A stretch of 64,000 nucleotides of DNA from Paractinoplanes maris (GCF_023544465.1 NZ_JALPVL010000016.1:124001-188000); one strand, 5' to 3'; positions 48,253-57,728 are shown, counted from the first letter of the stretch. The notes: a model not told the origin generated them from the letters alone. Translations and numbers: made by a program.

Positions 48253-50628
48253 ATGACGTCCGACCTCGCCGCCCTGGTGAAATCCCTCGATCTGCCCGCC
48301 AAGGTGCGCCTGCTGACCGGCGCGACCGCGTTCACGCTCGCCGGGGAACCGTCGATAGGACTGCACGAGATGCGCTTCTCGGACGGTCCGACCGGCGTCC
48401 GCGGTCTGAAGTTCACCGGCGGGCGGGTGGCCACCCTCTTCCCGAACGCGACCCTGCTCGCCTCGACGTGGGACGAGCGGACCGCGTACGAGGTCGGGAA
48501 GCTCCTCGCCGAGGAGGCGATGGCCCAGCAGGTGCACGTCGTGCTGGGCCCGACGATCAACCTGCACCGCACGCCGCTGGGCGGTCGTCTCTTCGAGGCG
48601 TACTCGGAGGATCCGCTGCTCACCGGCAAGCTGGCCGCCGCTTACGTGCGGGGCCTGCAGGACAGCGGCGTCGGCGCGTGCCTCAAGCACCTGGTGGCCA
48701 ACGAGAGCGAGACCGAGCGCAACACGGTGAACTCGGTGGTCGACGAGAAGACGCTGCACGAGCTGTATCTCCTGCCCTTCGAGATCGCGGTGGACGAGGC
48801 CGGCGCCTGGTCGATCATGGGCGCCTACAACGACGTCAACGGGGTGGCCGCGACCGAGCACAACTACGTGAACAACGAGGTCATCAAGGGTGCCTGGGGA
48901 TACCAGGGGCTGATCATGTCGGACTGGTTCGCCACCAAGACCGCGGCGCCGGCTGCGAACGGCGGTCTCGACCTGGTGATGCCGGGGCCGGACGGGCCGT
49001 GGGGTGAGGCCCTGGTCGCCGCGGTGCGGGCCGGTGAGGTCGACGAGGCGGTCGTCGACGACCACGTCACGCGGCTGCTGCGGCTGGCCGAGCGGGTGGG
49101 TGCGCTGGGCACGCCTCGCGATTACCCCGCCGATCTGCCGGCTCCCGCTTCCCTCGTACGCCGGGAGCAGTTGACCAGGTTGGCCGCGAGCGGCATCACC
49201 GTGCTCAAGAACGACGGCGACCTGCTGCCGCTGGACCGATCCACCAGTGTGGCGCTGATCGGGCGGCACGCGGTCGAGACGATCGACATGGGCGGTGGCT
49301 CGGCCGTGGTGAACCCGCCATACCAGGTCACCGTGGCCGAGGGCCTGACCGGGCTGCTCGGCGACCGGGTCACCGTGGTCGACGGGGTGGACGTGCGGAC
49401 CCGGCCGGTGCCCGCGCGCGGCGGCTTCCTGACCGCTCCCTCCAACGGGCAGCCGGGCATCGACGTCATCCTCTGCGACGCCACCGGCAACGAGCTCGAA
49501 CGACGGTTCTGCCCGCTGGCCAAGACCATGATCGGCATGGACGACGACTTCACCGGGACGGTCACGACGGCCCGGCTGGTGGGCGACGTGCACGCCGACG
49601 GACAGGCCGAGCTGGGTGTCATGGGTGTCGGCGACTGGAAGATCTCCGACGGCACCACCTTCGCGCTGCGGACCTCCGGGCGCGGCATGGGCGAAGAGGT
49701 ACTCACGCCGCCCACCCGGACTTTCGTCCCGTCGTCGGCGCCGGCCCGTTTCGAGGCCGAGGTCGCGGTGCCCGGCATGGGGCTTTACGGCCTGATCGGG
49801 AAGCCGGCGGCGCGGGAGACGGTCGACGTGATCGACGAGGCGGTGCGGGCGGCGGCCGGCACCGACGTGGCCGTGGTGGTCGTCGGCCTCACCGAGGAGC
49901 AGGAGACCGAGGCGGTCGACAAGAGCACGCTGCAGCTGCCGGGCGCCCAGGACGCGCTGGTCGAGGCGGTGGCGGGAGCGGCCCGCCGGACGGTCGTGGT
50001 GGTCAACGCGGCCACCCCGGTGCTCATGCCCTGGCTGCCGCGGGTCGATGCCGTGCTCTGGGCCGGGCTGCCCGGTCAGGAGGGCGGGCACGCCGTGGCG
50101 GCGGCCCTGCTCGGCGACATCGAGCCGGCCGGGCGGCTGGTCACCACCTTCCCGGCGGCCGACGGGGCCGCGCCGGCGTGGTCGGTGACCCCGGTCGACG
50201 GCCGGCTGGAATACGCCGAGGGCACCTTCATCGGCTATCGCGGGCACTTCGCGGGCCGGGCGCCGGACCCCGCCTTCTGGCTGGGTCACGGGCTCGGCTA
50301 CGGCGAGTGGCAGTACAGCGACGTGCGGCTGGTGACCGGCGACGCGCCGTCGATCACGGTCACCGTGAAGAACGTCGGCCGGCACGAGAGCCGTGAGGTC
50401 GTCCAGGTCTACCTGCGCCCGGTCGAGCCCGACGAGCCCGTCCGCCTGGTCGGGTGGACCGCCGTGACCGTCGAGCCGGGCAAGGCGGCGCGGGTCACCG
50501 TGCACGCCGACCGCCGGCTGTGGCGCCGCTGGGACGCCGAGGCGCACGCCTGGTCGGACCGGCTGGCCGACGGCGGCGAGTTCCTGGTGGCACGCGGCCT
50601 GGGTGACGTGCGCGCGACAGTGTCCTGA
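48253..50628 (+). CDS. GH3 beta-glucosidase
   Basis: 791 residues, no signal peptide, so cytoplasmic. Domains are GH3 N-terminal barrel (~10-290), GH3 C-terminal sandwich with a PA14-like insertion in the middle, and a C-terminal Fn3-like domain (ITVTVKNVGRHESREVVQVY). Substrate-binding MRFSDGPTGVRG, ACLKHLVANESETERNTVNS and the nucleophile Asp in GLIMSDWFATKTA are visible. It hydrolyses terminal beta-linked glucose or related sugars from imported oligosaccharides or glycosides. Under the divergent LacI regulator. Confidence 0.92.
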   Translation: MTSDLAALVKSLDLPAKVRLLTGATAFTLAGEPSIGLHEMRFSDGPTGVRGLKFTGGRVATLFPNATLLASTWDERTAYEVGKLLAEEAMAQQVHVVLGPTINLHRTPLGGRLFEAYSEDPLLTGKLAAAYVRGLQDSGVGACLKHLVANESETERNTVNSVVDEKTLHELYLLPFEIAVDEAGAWSIMGAYNDVNGVAATEHNYVNNEVIKGAWGYQGLIMSDWFATKTAAPAANGGLDLVMPGPDGPWGEALVAAVRAGEVDEAVVDDHVTRLLRLAERVGALGTPRDYPADLPAPASLVRREQLTRLAASGITVLKNDGDLLPLDRSTSVALIGRHAVETIDMGGGSAVVNPPYQVTVAEGLTGLLGDRVTVVDGVDVRTRPVPARGGFLTAPSNGQPGIDVILCDATGNELERRFCPLAKTMIGMDDDFTGTVTTARLVGDVHADGQAELGVMGVGDWKISDGTTFALRTSGRGMGEEVLTPPTRTFVPSSAPARFEAEVAVPGMGLYGLIGKPAARETVDVIDEAVRAAAGTDVAVVVVGLTEEQETEAVDKSTLQLPGAQDALVEAVAGAARRTVVVVNAATPVLMPWLPRVDAVLWAGLPGQEGGHAVAAALLGDIEPAGRLVTTFPAADGAAPAWSVTPVDGRLEYAEGTFIGYRGHFAGRAPDPAFWLGHGLGYGEWQYSDVRLVTGDAPSITVTVKNVGRHESREVVQVYLRPVEPDEPVRLVGWTAVTVEPGKAARVTVHADRRLWRRWDAEAHAWSDRLADGGEFLVARGLGDVRATVS

Positions 50629-50751
50629 TCGTGGCGGCGGTCGCCTGGCATACTCGTCAGCTGAGCTTGCCGGGCAGGCCGTCCCAGGCCCACGGGCGCC
50701 GTGGGGCGGCCGGACCTGCCTGGCGTGACGTACGACCGTCAGGATGACGCC

Positions 50752-51414
50752 GTGACCGCTGCGCCCGAACGCGAGAGGCTCGAGTCGCTCGAGCCCTCCG
50801 GTGCGGTGCGCCCGGACGACATCCTCGACGCGATGCGCCGCGAGGCCGAACGTCACAAGGCGCTGCTGGCCGCCGGCCGCACCCTGGTGCCCAACCACTA
50901 CACAGTCGGGCTCTCCGCTTACGACCACCGCCGCTGGGCCCCGCACGCGGCCCGGCTGGCGCAGGAGCTGGCCACCCGGCAGGCGGCGCTGATCGCCGAG
51001 CAGGCCTGGATCGTCTACGGCGACGTGTCGGTCGAGGTCTTCCAGGGTGACGACCTCGACACCGGCACCTTCCGGGTGGCGGCCCTGCTCGAACCGGATC
51101 CCCCTCCCCCGCGACCGGCCCCGCCGCCCGACGACACCGTCGCCACGCTGGTCAGCGCCGAGGGCCAGGCGTGGGGCCTGCCTCCGGGCCTGACCGTGCT
51201 CGGCCGCGACCGGGAGGCCGGCGTCCGGCTGCGCGACCCCGGCGTGTCCCGCCGCCACCTGATCATCGAGGTCCACGACGACCGGATCACCCTGACCGAC
51301 CTGGGCTCGCACAACGGCACCCGGGTCAACGGCCACCCGATCGCCACCGTCGACCTGCGCCCGGGCGACACCATCGAGATCGGCGGCACCGCTCTCACGC
51401 TGCGCATCCGCTGA
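50752..51414 (+). CDS. FhaA-like protein: DUF3662 domain plus FHA domain
   Basis: 220 residues. N-terminal DUF3662/FhaA-like part (LVPNHYTVGLSAYDHRRWAP, EQAWIVYGDVSVEVFQGDDL), a short Pro-rich linker and a C-terminal FHA domain (GLTVLGRDREAGVRLRDPGV, SRRHLIIEVH, LTDLGSHNGTRVNGHPI) with the phosphothreonine-binding Arg, Ser-Arg-Arg-His and Asn residues. FHA domains read phosphothreonine made by Hanks kinases. The GTG at 50752 follows AGGATGACGCC; earlier in-frame GTGs at 50701 and 50725 lack ribosome sites. Isolated from the usual fhaA-pknB cluster. Confidence 0.82.
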   Translation: MTAAPERERLESLEPSGAVRPDDILDAMRREAERHKALLAAGRTLVPNHYTVGLSAYDHRRWAPHAARLAQELATRQAALIAEQAWIVYGDVSVEVFQGDDLDTGTFRVAALLEPDPPPPRPAPPPDDTVATLVSAEGQAWGLPPGLTVLGRDREAGVRLRDPGVSRRHLIIEVHDDRITLTDLGSHNGTRVNGHPIATVDLRPGDTIEIGGTALTLRIR

Positions 51415-51419
51415 GTGGC

Positions 51420-52502
51420 TCACGGCAGGTCCCCGATGTCTTCCACCAGGCCGAAGTTGTAGATGTGGCGGTTGACCAGGGCGGGGTCGATCGGTCCGGC
51501 CGGGAGTGGCGCCGGGGACCACGGCAAACCCGACGGCCCGGTCTGCACCTCGACGTTGTCGGGCGGTGACCAGGCGGGAGCCGGCCCGTCGTGCAGCACC
51601 TGGGTGCCGGCGATCTCTCCGCTCACCGGGTCGATCAGCAGGTCGTAGGCCTTGTCGGGGCCGAGGAAGCCGAGGAAGCTCCCGGCCGGCGCGGCGAAGC
51701 GGACGATCACCAGGCGGCGGCCGTCCACCCCCGTTTCGCCGACGCTGACCGGGAGATCCCTCAGCAGCTGGTAGAGCGCGACCCGTCGCTCCGCCGGAAG
51801 CAGCGCGTCGAGGATCACCATCTCCCAGATGCCGCTCCACACCTGCTCGTCCTCGGAAACGACGTCGACCGTGACCCGGTCGATGAGGTCGCGGCGAGCC
51901 GCGGCCGGGTCGGTCGGGCCGGCCAGGAACGAGGTGAGCTTGAGGAAAGGCCGCTTCCCGAGGGGGAGGGACCGGTAGCGGTCCTTCGCGTTCTCCTGCT
52001 CCCACGCCGCCGAGGCCCGGCCGGGGTCGGTCAGTCCCTCCTCGGCCGAGCCGAGATAGGTCGTGGTCGCGGGCTCGATCCAGGTCTCGATGCTTCGCCG
52101 GAAGGGACGACCGTCGAGCGGACTGATCTCGACGATCTCATCGTTCTGATACACGAGTTGCCCAGCCCGGGGCCGGAAGGGCGTTTTCCGGCCGGCCGCC
52201 GTGATGAGCTCGTCGAACACGCGCCGCACCCGGGCCGGCTCGGACGACACCGGCTCGGGCTGCGGCGGGGTCAGCGCCCTCGGTCGCAGGGAGGCCAGGC
52301 CCACGCCGACCACCAGGAGCACCGCAGCCGCGGCGGCGACCGGCACCCAGAACCGCCGCATCGTCAGCCGCCACGCGAGATGCCGCGGCGCGGGCTGCGC
52401 GAAGACGCGCTGCCGGACCCGGGCCAGCGACTCGTCGGACGGCTCGACGACGCCGGGCGGAAGGTTCCGGACCGCGATCAGGTCCTCATCCATGGGCGTC
52501 AT
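51420..52502 (-). CDS. CU044_5270 family membrane protein, partner of sigma factor
   Basis: 360 residues. A ~50-residue cytoplasmic N-terminus (EDLIAVRNLPPGVVEPSDES) precedes one membrane helix (RRFWVPVAAAAAVLLVVGVG, ~49-69) and a large extracytoplasmic domain (QLVYQNDEIVEISPLDGRPF, IETWIEPATTTYLGSAEEGL, DLLIDPVSGEIAGTQVLHDG) typical of the CU044_5270 family. Its ATG overlaps the sigma-factor stop by 4 nt. The architecture resembles anti-sigma factors, so it probably holds or regulates the sigma factor, but this is not established for the family. Confidence 0.82.
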   Translation of the reverse strand: MTPMDEDLIAVRNLPPGVVEPSDESLARVRQRVFAQPAPRHLAWRLTMRRFWVPVAAAAAVLLVVGVGLASLRPRALTPPQPEPVSSEPARVRRVFDELITAAGRKTPFRPRAGQLVYQNDEIVEISPLDGRPFRRSIETWIEPATTTYLGSAEEGLTDPGRASAAWEQENAKDRYRSLPLGKRPFLKLTSFLAGPTDPAAARRDLIDRVTVDVVSEDEQVWSGIWEMVILDALLPAERRVALYQLLRDLPVSVGETGVDGRRLVIVRFAAPAGSFLGFLGPDKAYDLLIDPVSGEIAGTQVLHDGPAPAWSPPDNVEVQTGPSGLPWSPAPLPAGPIDPALVNRHIYNFGLVEDIGDLP

Positions 52503-53029
52503 CGCGCACCCTCCTTTTCCAGTGCCGCCCGCACCTTGGTCCGGGCCCGGTGCAACGCCGACTGGACCGACCCGAGCGGAATGCCCAGAGCTTCGGCGAT
52601 CTCGGCATACTCCAGCTCGGCCACGGCGAAGAGCATCAGAACGTCGCGCTGGCGGGTGGGCAGTTTCGCGATCACGGCCGAGAGCCGGGCCACCGACCGC
52701 TCGGCATCGACCCGCCCGGCCGCCGCCTCGTCGTGAGCCGGGTCGTCGGCCGCGACCGCCCGCGTGTTGTCCCGCAGCGCCTGGAGCTCGGCCCGCCGAT
52801 GCCGGCGCAGCAGGTTGGTCGCGATGCCGTAGAGCCAGGGCAGCCACTCGCCGCGCTCGGGATCGAACCGCTCGCGCCGCTCGTGGGCCACCAGGAACGT
52901 CTCGGCCACCACATCCTCGGCCAGCTGCGGACCGACCCGGCGTGTGCAGTAACGCAGCAGCTCGCGGGCATGCCGATCGAACAGCTCCGCGAGTTCGTCG
53001 TGCTGCGTGGCGGCCCGGATCGGCGTCAT
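52499..53029 (-). CDS. Sigma-70 family RNA polymerase sigma factor (ECF type)
   Basis: 176 residues. Region 2 is LAELFDRHARELLRYCTRRV through AEDVVAETFLVAHERRERFD with PWLYGIATNLLRRHRR; region 4 is LPTRQRDVLMLFAVAELEYA and IAEALGIPLGSVQSALHRAR. No extra C-terminal domain. It directs RNA polymerase to a small stress-type regulon. Upstream on the minus strand a GGGAAC element lies ~45 nt before the ATG and could be an autoregulatory -35. Coupled to the CU044_5270 gene. Confidence 0.9.
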   Translation of the reverse strand: MTPIRAATQHDELAELFDRHARELLRYCTRRVGPQLAEDVVAETFLVAHERRERFDPERGEWLPWLYGIATNLLRRHRRAELQALRDNTRAVAADDPAHDEAAAGRVDAERSVARLSAVIAKLPTRQRDVLMLFAVAELEYAEIAEALGIPLGSVQSALHRARTKVRAALEKEGAR

Positions 53030-53099
53030 ACCTGTACTTGTCTCAACTCGACAGTCATGTTCCCGGATATTCGAGACGGCGGATCGCGCCGCCCGCAAG

Positions 53100-54482
53100 T
53101 CAGGGGCGGGCCCGGCCGGCCACGACGTTCCCGGCGGTGGCGGGCAGCCGGAACGCCTCGACGGCGGGGACCACGAGCAGGACCGCGAGCGCCAGGAAGG
53201 CGAACCGGAACCGGGGCTCGGCCCCCTCGGTGAAGCTTGCCCCCAGCCGTACGAGAAGGGCTCCGGACGCCACGCCCAGGCCCGCACCCAGCTCCTGAAC
53301 GGTCGACATCAAGGTGTTGGCGCCGGTCATCCGGTTGGCTGGGACGTCGGCGAAGGCCAGCGTGTTGTAGGTGCTGAAGCCGATCGAGCGGAACGTGCCG
53401 CTCAGCGCGAGAACGAGCAGGACCAGCAGCAACGGCGTCGAACCGGTCAGCGACGCGAGGCCGATCAGGCAGGCCGCGGAGGCGAGCACGGCGCCCAGCA
53501 TGACCGTGCGCATGCCGTAGCGGCGCATCAGCGGGGTGGTGACCGGCTTGATGCCGATGTTGCCGGCGAACAGGGCGATCACCACCAGGCCGGCCTGCGC
53601 GGCCGTCCAGCCGAAGCCGAGCTGGAAGAGCAGCGGCAGCAGGAACGGGATGGCGTTCATGACCGCGCGGAAGACCGAACCGCCCAGGGCCGTGACGCGG
53701 TACGTGCGCACGCGCAGGATGCGCAGGTCGACCAGGGGGTTCGCGGCGCGCAGCAGGTAGCCGATCGTGGTGACCAGCGCCGAGGCGGCCAGCACGAGCA
53801 GGGCGATCGCGAGCGGCCACCGGGGACGCTGCTCGGCGACGCCCTCGAGACCGGCCACCAGGGCGGCCGTGCCCGTGGCGACCAGCACAAAGCCGCGCCA
53901 GTCGAGCCGGCGGGGCGTCTCGGCCCGCACGTCGGGGATCAAGCGACGGGCCAGGGGCAGCGCGAGCAGGCCGAGCGGGACGTTGACCAGGAAGATCAAA
54001 CGCCACGACGCGTACGTGCTCAGGACGCCACCCAGCGCCGGCGCGATCAACGGCGCGGTGAGCGCCGGCCAGGTCAGGTAGGCGATGGCCCGTACGAGAT
54101 CGGTCTTGGCCGTGGTCCGGATGACCACCAGGCGGCCGACCGGCACCATCAGGGCGCCCCCGACCCCCTGCAGCACCCGGGTGCTCACCAGCATCGGCAG
54201 GTTGACCGCGGCGGCACAACCCACCGAGGCCAGGGTGAACACGACGATCGCGACGGTGAAGACCCGGCGGGCCCCGAACCGCTCGGTCAGCCAGCCGCTG
54301 ATCGGGATGAAGACGGCGAGCGTGAGCAGGTAGGCGGTGATCGCCACGTTCACGGTGACCGGCTGCACCCCGAGGTCCCGGGCGATGTGCGGGGCCGCCG
54401 GGGCGATCACCGTCGCGTCGAGGATCTCCATGAAGAAGGCCCCGGCGACCAGCAGAGCGAGACCCCGGGCCGTCCTGTCCAT
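53100..54482 (-). CDS. MFS transporter, DHA2-type drug exporter
   Basis: 460 residues with 12-14 hydrophobic segments. Near the N-terminus MEILDATVIAPAAPHIARDL gives the DHA2 antiporter motif D-x-T-I/V; then ISGWLTERFGARRVFTVAIV (motif A) and RVLQGVGGALMVPVGRLVVI (motif B/C). It is a proton-driven multidrug exporter family. It is separate from neighbouring genes; no regulator is adjacent. Substrate unknown. Confidence 0.9.
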   Translation of the reverse strand: MDRTARGLALLVAGAFFMEILDATVIAPAAPHIARDLGVQPVTVNVAITAYLLTLAVFIPISGWLTERFGARRVFTVAIVVFTLASVGCAAAVNLPMLVSTRVLQGVGGALMVPVGRLVVIRTTAKTDLVRAIAYLTWPALTAPLIAPALGGVLSTYASWRLIFLVNVPLGLLALPLARRLIPDVRAETPRRLDWRGFVLVATGTAALVAGLEGVAEQRPRWPLAIALLVLAASALVTTIGYLLRAANPLVDLRILRVRTYRVTALGGSVFRAVMNAIPFLLPLLFQLGFGWTAAQAGLVVIALFAGNIGIKPVTTPLMRRYGMRTVMLGAVLASAACLIGLASLTGSTPLLLVLLVLALSGTFRSIGFSTYNTLAFADVPANRMTGANTLMSTVQELGAGLGVASGALLVRLGASFTEGAEPRFRFAFLALAVLLVVPAVEAFRLPATAGNVVAGRARP

Positions 54483-54509
54483 CCCCCGATCATGGGTGCT
54501 GGAGGGAGA

Positions 54510-56321
54510 TCAGCGGAAGTGACCCCCCGGAAGGAACTGGGCCGGGCGCAGTGCGCGGTCGGTGATCCGGACGTCGCCGATCCAGCCGTAGAAGCCCTGG
54601 CCGTAACTCAGGTCGAACGACGTCGCACCGATCACGAACGGCCGGCCGACCGTGGCGATGCCCCGCGCGGGCTGGGCCGGGTTCCGGGCGATCTTGGAGC
54701 CGTTGACGTAGACGATCGAGCGCTTGCCGTCGTTGACCACCGCCAGGTGCTGCCAGACGCCGGTCGGCAGGGCGTGGCTCCACGAGGTCGGGTTGTGATC
54801 GCCGACCTCGGAATAGAGCACGTACTGCAGGAACCGCTCGCCCGAGATGTTGAGGCTGCATGTGGGCTCGAGATCGGACCAGCCGCTGTGCTTGCCCGCG
54901 TCCCCGGCGCGGGCCTCCCAGCTCAGGATGCCCATCCAGGCGTGGTCACCCTCGAACGGCTCGGGCAGCTTGACGAACGCCTCGATGGTGTAGCCGCCGA
55001 GGAACTTCGCGCTGTTGATCGGGGCGTCGCCCGCAGTGTGCAGGATGGCGCCGCGGTCGGGGCCTTTGCCACCGTCGAAGCGCAGGCTGGCATGGGCGGG
55101 GGCACCGACATGATGCTCTGCCGAAACGGTCAGCGTCCGGTCGGTGCTGTTGGCGAGCCGCCGTACGGTGAGGTGGTTGCCCTTCCCGCTGAGATCCCTG
55201 ATCTGGGCGCCGTCGGCGACCGACTGACCGCTCTGGTCGAAGCGCCAGTAGGCGGCGGTGTGCCGGTCGACGACCTGAGCCGCCGGACGTGGGCGGGGCG
55301 CGGCCACCGGGAAGCGCTCGTCGAAGTCGAACTCGAGACTGAACCGGTCGACGTCGCTGGTCAGCTCGATGGTCTCGGCCTCCAGCGGGGTGCGACGGGC
55401 GGGGTCGCGGGCCAGGAACCAGGGCGCGAACGTCTCGACGTCGATGCGGTTGCGCACCAGGTCGAAGCGATAGAGCCGGATCATGCCGGCGCCGCCGTAG
55501 TAGCGGTCCTGGTAGTTCGTGATGTGCACGTGGACGTCGTTTCCGGCGTCGTTCTCGAGGACCGTGCGGCCGGGCGGCCAGTAGTGCCCGTTCAAGGTCA
55601 GGAAGACCTGGTCGTTGCCCTTGATGAGCTGGTCCCACAGCCGCTGACCGTTTCCCGAGAGGTACGCCTTCCCGGCGTCGTCGGCGTAGGCCAGGTCATG
55701 GGTCGTGACGATCGTGGGAACCCGGTGCCGGCTGAGGATCGTCTGCGCCCAGGCGAGCCCGCTGTCCGAGATGCGCCAGTCGAGGGCCAGGATCAGCCAC
55801 TTCTTACCGGCCGCCTCGATCAGGTGGGCGCTGTTGTAGCCGTCCGTCGAGGCACCGAGGAAGGTCTTGGACCTGCGCTGGCGCTGCGGGCCGAAGGTCG
55901 ACAGGTACGCGCTGGGGCCGCGCTGGTCGTCCTTCGAACCGTCGATGTCGTGGTTGCCGGCCAGCACGCTGTACGGCAGCCGGCCGTCGATGGCGGTGAA
56001 CGTCTGACCGGCCAGCACGATCTCCTGCTCGGTGCCGTGCTCGGTGACGTCGCCCAGGTGCGTCAGGAAGGCGATGTTGTCCTCGGCCCGCTGCTCCAGC
56101 AGGTATCCGAAGGTCTCGCGCAGGGGCGCGGGGTCGGCGCTGTCGGCGTCGAAGAGGTATTGGGTGTCGGGCAGGACCGCGATTGCGAAGCGGGGGCTGT
56201 CCTGGTCGAACCGGCCGGCCGTGGCCTGCGCGGGCGCGGCCGGGACAGCGGTCGTGACGAGGGTCGCGGCGGGGGCGGCGACGGCCGCCCGGAGAAGATT
56301 CCTTCGTTCCACGCCCGTCAA
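54510..56321 (-). CDS. Tat-exported metallophosphoesterase with LamG domain
   Basis: 603 residues. A twin-arginine signal (VERRNLLRAAVAAPAATLVT, cleavage after AQA ~33). Calcineurin-like phosphoesterase (~43-290) with motifs VLPDTQYLF, THLGDVTEHG, VLAGNHDIDG, TIVTTHDLAY and NGHYWPPGRT. A linker and a C-terminal LamG/concanavalin-like domain follow (TIEAFVKLPEPFEG, GVWQHLAVVNDGKRSIVYVN, GDVRITDRALRPAQF). It likely hydrolyses phosphoesters outside the cell while LamG binds a glycan or surface. The final GHxH motif reads GHYW, so one metal ligand may differ. Confidence 0.88.
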   Translation of the reverse strand: MTGVERRNLLRAAVAAPAATLVTTAVPAAPAQATAGRFDQDSPRFAIAVLPDTQYLFDADSADPAPLRETFGYLLEQRAEDNIAFLTHLGDVTEHGTEQEIVLAGQTFTAIDGRLPYSVLAGNHDIDGSKDDQRGPSAYLSTFGPQRQRRSKTFLGASTDGYNSAHLIEAAGKKWLILALDWRISDSGLAWAQTILSRHRVPTIVTTHDLAYADDAGKAYLSGNGQRLWDQLIKGNDQVFLTLNGHYWPPGRTVLENDAGNDVHVHITNYQDRYYGGAGMIRLYRFDLVRNRIDVETFAPWFLARDPARRTPLEAETIELTSDVDRFSLEFDFDERFPVAAPRPRPAAQVVDRHTAAYWRFDQSGQSVADGAQIRDLSGKGNHLTVRRLANSTDRTLTVSAEHHVGAPAHASLRFDGGKGPDRGAILHTAGDAPINSAKFLGGYTIEAFVKLPEPFEGDHAWMGILSWEARAGDAGKHSGWSDLEPTCSLNISGERFLQYVLYSEVGDHNPTSWSHALPTGVWQHLAVVNDGKRSIVYVNGSKIARNPAQPARGIATVGRPFVIGATSFDLSYGQGFYGWIGDVRITDRALRPAQFLPGGHFR

Positions 56322-56455
56322 TATGGCCGCCGCACCGCAACATCAGGCGGCGCCCGAAAGAAGCCCGGCCGAACTTCATGATCTTCCTGGTGAGCCACCG
56401 CCTCCCCCACCCACCCGGGCGCTGAGGCTACGCCTTTTGAATGGGGCGAATCGCC

Positions 56456-57028
56456 TTATCCACAGGGGGAGTTCCACGTGTCGATGGCGGTGCGGCCGTG
56501 GTCGAAGCCGAGGATCGACAACGTGGCGGTGCCCAGCTTGAGCCGGCCGCCGCCCTCGGCCGGCATCCCGACCCAGCGGGCGCCGACCACCCGCAGCGCG
56601 TGCCCATGGCCGATCAGGGCCACGTCACCCTCCTCGAGCAATGGTCGGACCCTGCCCAGTACGCGGTCGATGCGCTCCTGGATCTGTGCCGGTGACTCGC
56701 CGCCCGGAGCACCGTCGCGGAACAGCCACCAGTCCGGATCCGTCTGGTGGATCTCCGCCGACGTGATGCCCTCGTACGAGCCGTAGTTCCACTCGACCAG
56801 GTCGTCGGTCGTCTCGGTGACCTTCAGCCCGGCCAGCTCGGCGGTGCGCAGCGCACGGTGCCGGGGGCTGGAGATCACGGCCACGAAATTCCGGTCCTTG
56901 ACCCGGGCGGCGACCGCCTTGGCCTGGCGCTCACCCTCCTCGGTCAGGTCGAGATCGGTGTACGACGTGTGGCGGCCGTTGGCACTCCACTCGGTCTGCC
57001 CGTGCCGGATCAGCACGATCTCGCCCAT
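56456..57028 (-). CDS. Histidine phosphatase family protein (phosphoglycerate mutase-like)
   Basis: 190 residues. Catalytic RHG motif IVLIRHGQTEWSANGRHTSY at the N-terminus (phospho-His), SSPRHRALRTAELAG, EWNYGSYEGITSAE and the second His in VALIGHGHALRVVGARWVGM. Acid phosphatase/broad-specificity sugar-phosphate phosphatase class (cobC/GpmB-like). The ATG at 57028 follows AAGGAGTCACC. Substrate unknown; monocistronic, upstream terminator at 57082. Confidence 0.9.
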   Translation of the reverse strand: MGEIVLIRHGQTEWSANGRHTSYTDLDLTEEGERQAKAVAARVKDRNFVAVISSPRHRALRTAELAGLKVTETTDDLVEWNYGSYEGITSAEIHQTDPDWWLFRDGAPGGESPAQIQERIDRVLGRVRPLLEEGDVALIGHGHALRVVGARWVGMPAEGGGRLKLGTATLSILGFDHGRTAIDTWNSPCG

Positions 57029-57081
57029 GGTGACTCCTTCGTCGGTTCGTTCTTTGTACCCCGCCGGAGCCCCGGGGGCAC

Positions 57082-57114
57082 AAAAAAGGCGGCTCCGCAC
57101 CGAGCGGAGCCGCC
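57082..57114 (-). terminator. Intrinsic terminator after the flavin reductase gene
   Basis: A perfect 11-bp stem GGCGGCTCCGC/GCGGAGCCGCC with a 5-nt loop; on the minus strand it is followed by TTTTTT. It begins 5 nt after the TAA stop at 57120. Confidence 0.9.
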
Positions 57115-57119
57115 TTCTT

Positions 57120-57728
57120 TTACTTGAGCAGGTCTTCGAAACTGACCGTCAGGGCGAACGGGTCGGTCACCGTGGCCGCCTCGCGGCGGTCGACCTCGGT
57201 GGCCAGCTCGGCCGCGGCCCGGGTGATGCGCGACTGCAGGAAGCCCTCGGCCGAGTCGGCCCCCCAGTCGTCGGTGGCGGCGAAGACCGAGGTCGGCACG
57301 ACCACCGCGCGCAGGTAGGCGAACAGCGGGCGCAGGGCGTGCTCGAGCGCCAGCGAGTGGCGGGCCGTCCCGGCCGTCGCGGCGATCAGCACCGGCTTGT
57401 CGACCAGCGCGTCCTTGTCGACCACGTCGAAGAACGACTTGAACAGGCCGCTGTAGCTCGCGGTGAAGATCGGCGACACGGCGATCACCGCGTCCGCCCC
57501 GGCCACCGCGTCCAGGGCCTGTTTCAGCGCCCCGGGCGGGAAGCCGGTGAGCAGGTGATTGGTGATGTCGTGGGCCAGATCCCGCAGCTCGATCGTCGTG
57601 ACGTGCAGTTCGATCCCGCGCTCGGCGGCGGCGGTGACCGCGGCCGCGGAGAGCTGATCGGCGAGCAGGCGGGTCGACGACGGCTGGCTCAGGCCGGCCG
57701 CGACGACGACCAGGGTGCGCTGCTTCAT
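57120..57728 (-). CDS. CE1759 family FMN reductase
   Basis: 202 residues, NADPH-dependent FMN reductase (flavodoxin-like) fold: LVVVAAGLSQPSSTRLLADQ (FMN phosphate loop), AVIAVSPIFTASYSGLFKSF and KPVLIAATAGTARHSLALEH. Its ATG overlaps the stop of the LLM monooxygenase gene by 4 nt, the typical CE1758-CE1759 pair in which this enzyme supplies reduced FMN to the monooxygenase. A strong terminator follows. Confidence 0.9.
   Translation of the reverse strand: MKQRTLVVVAAGLSQPSSTRLLADQLSAAAVTAAAERGIELHVTTIELRDLAHDITNHLLTGFPPGALKQALDAVAGADAVIAVSPIFTASYSGLFKSFFDVVDKDALVDKPVLIAATAGTARHSLALEHALRPLFAYLRAVVVPTSVFAATDDWGADSAEGFLQSRITRAAAELATEVDRREAATVTDPFALTVSFEDLLK

Noticed and set aside
47224..52005. 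1593-codon minus-strand open frame
   Set aside because: Only its last ~331 codons are real (the LacI regulator). The upstream part is antisense to the GH3 beta-glucosidase and FHA genes and shows no domain.
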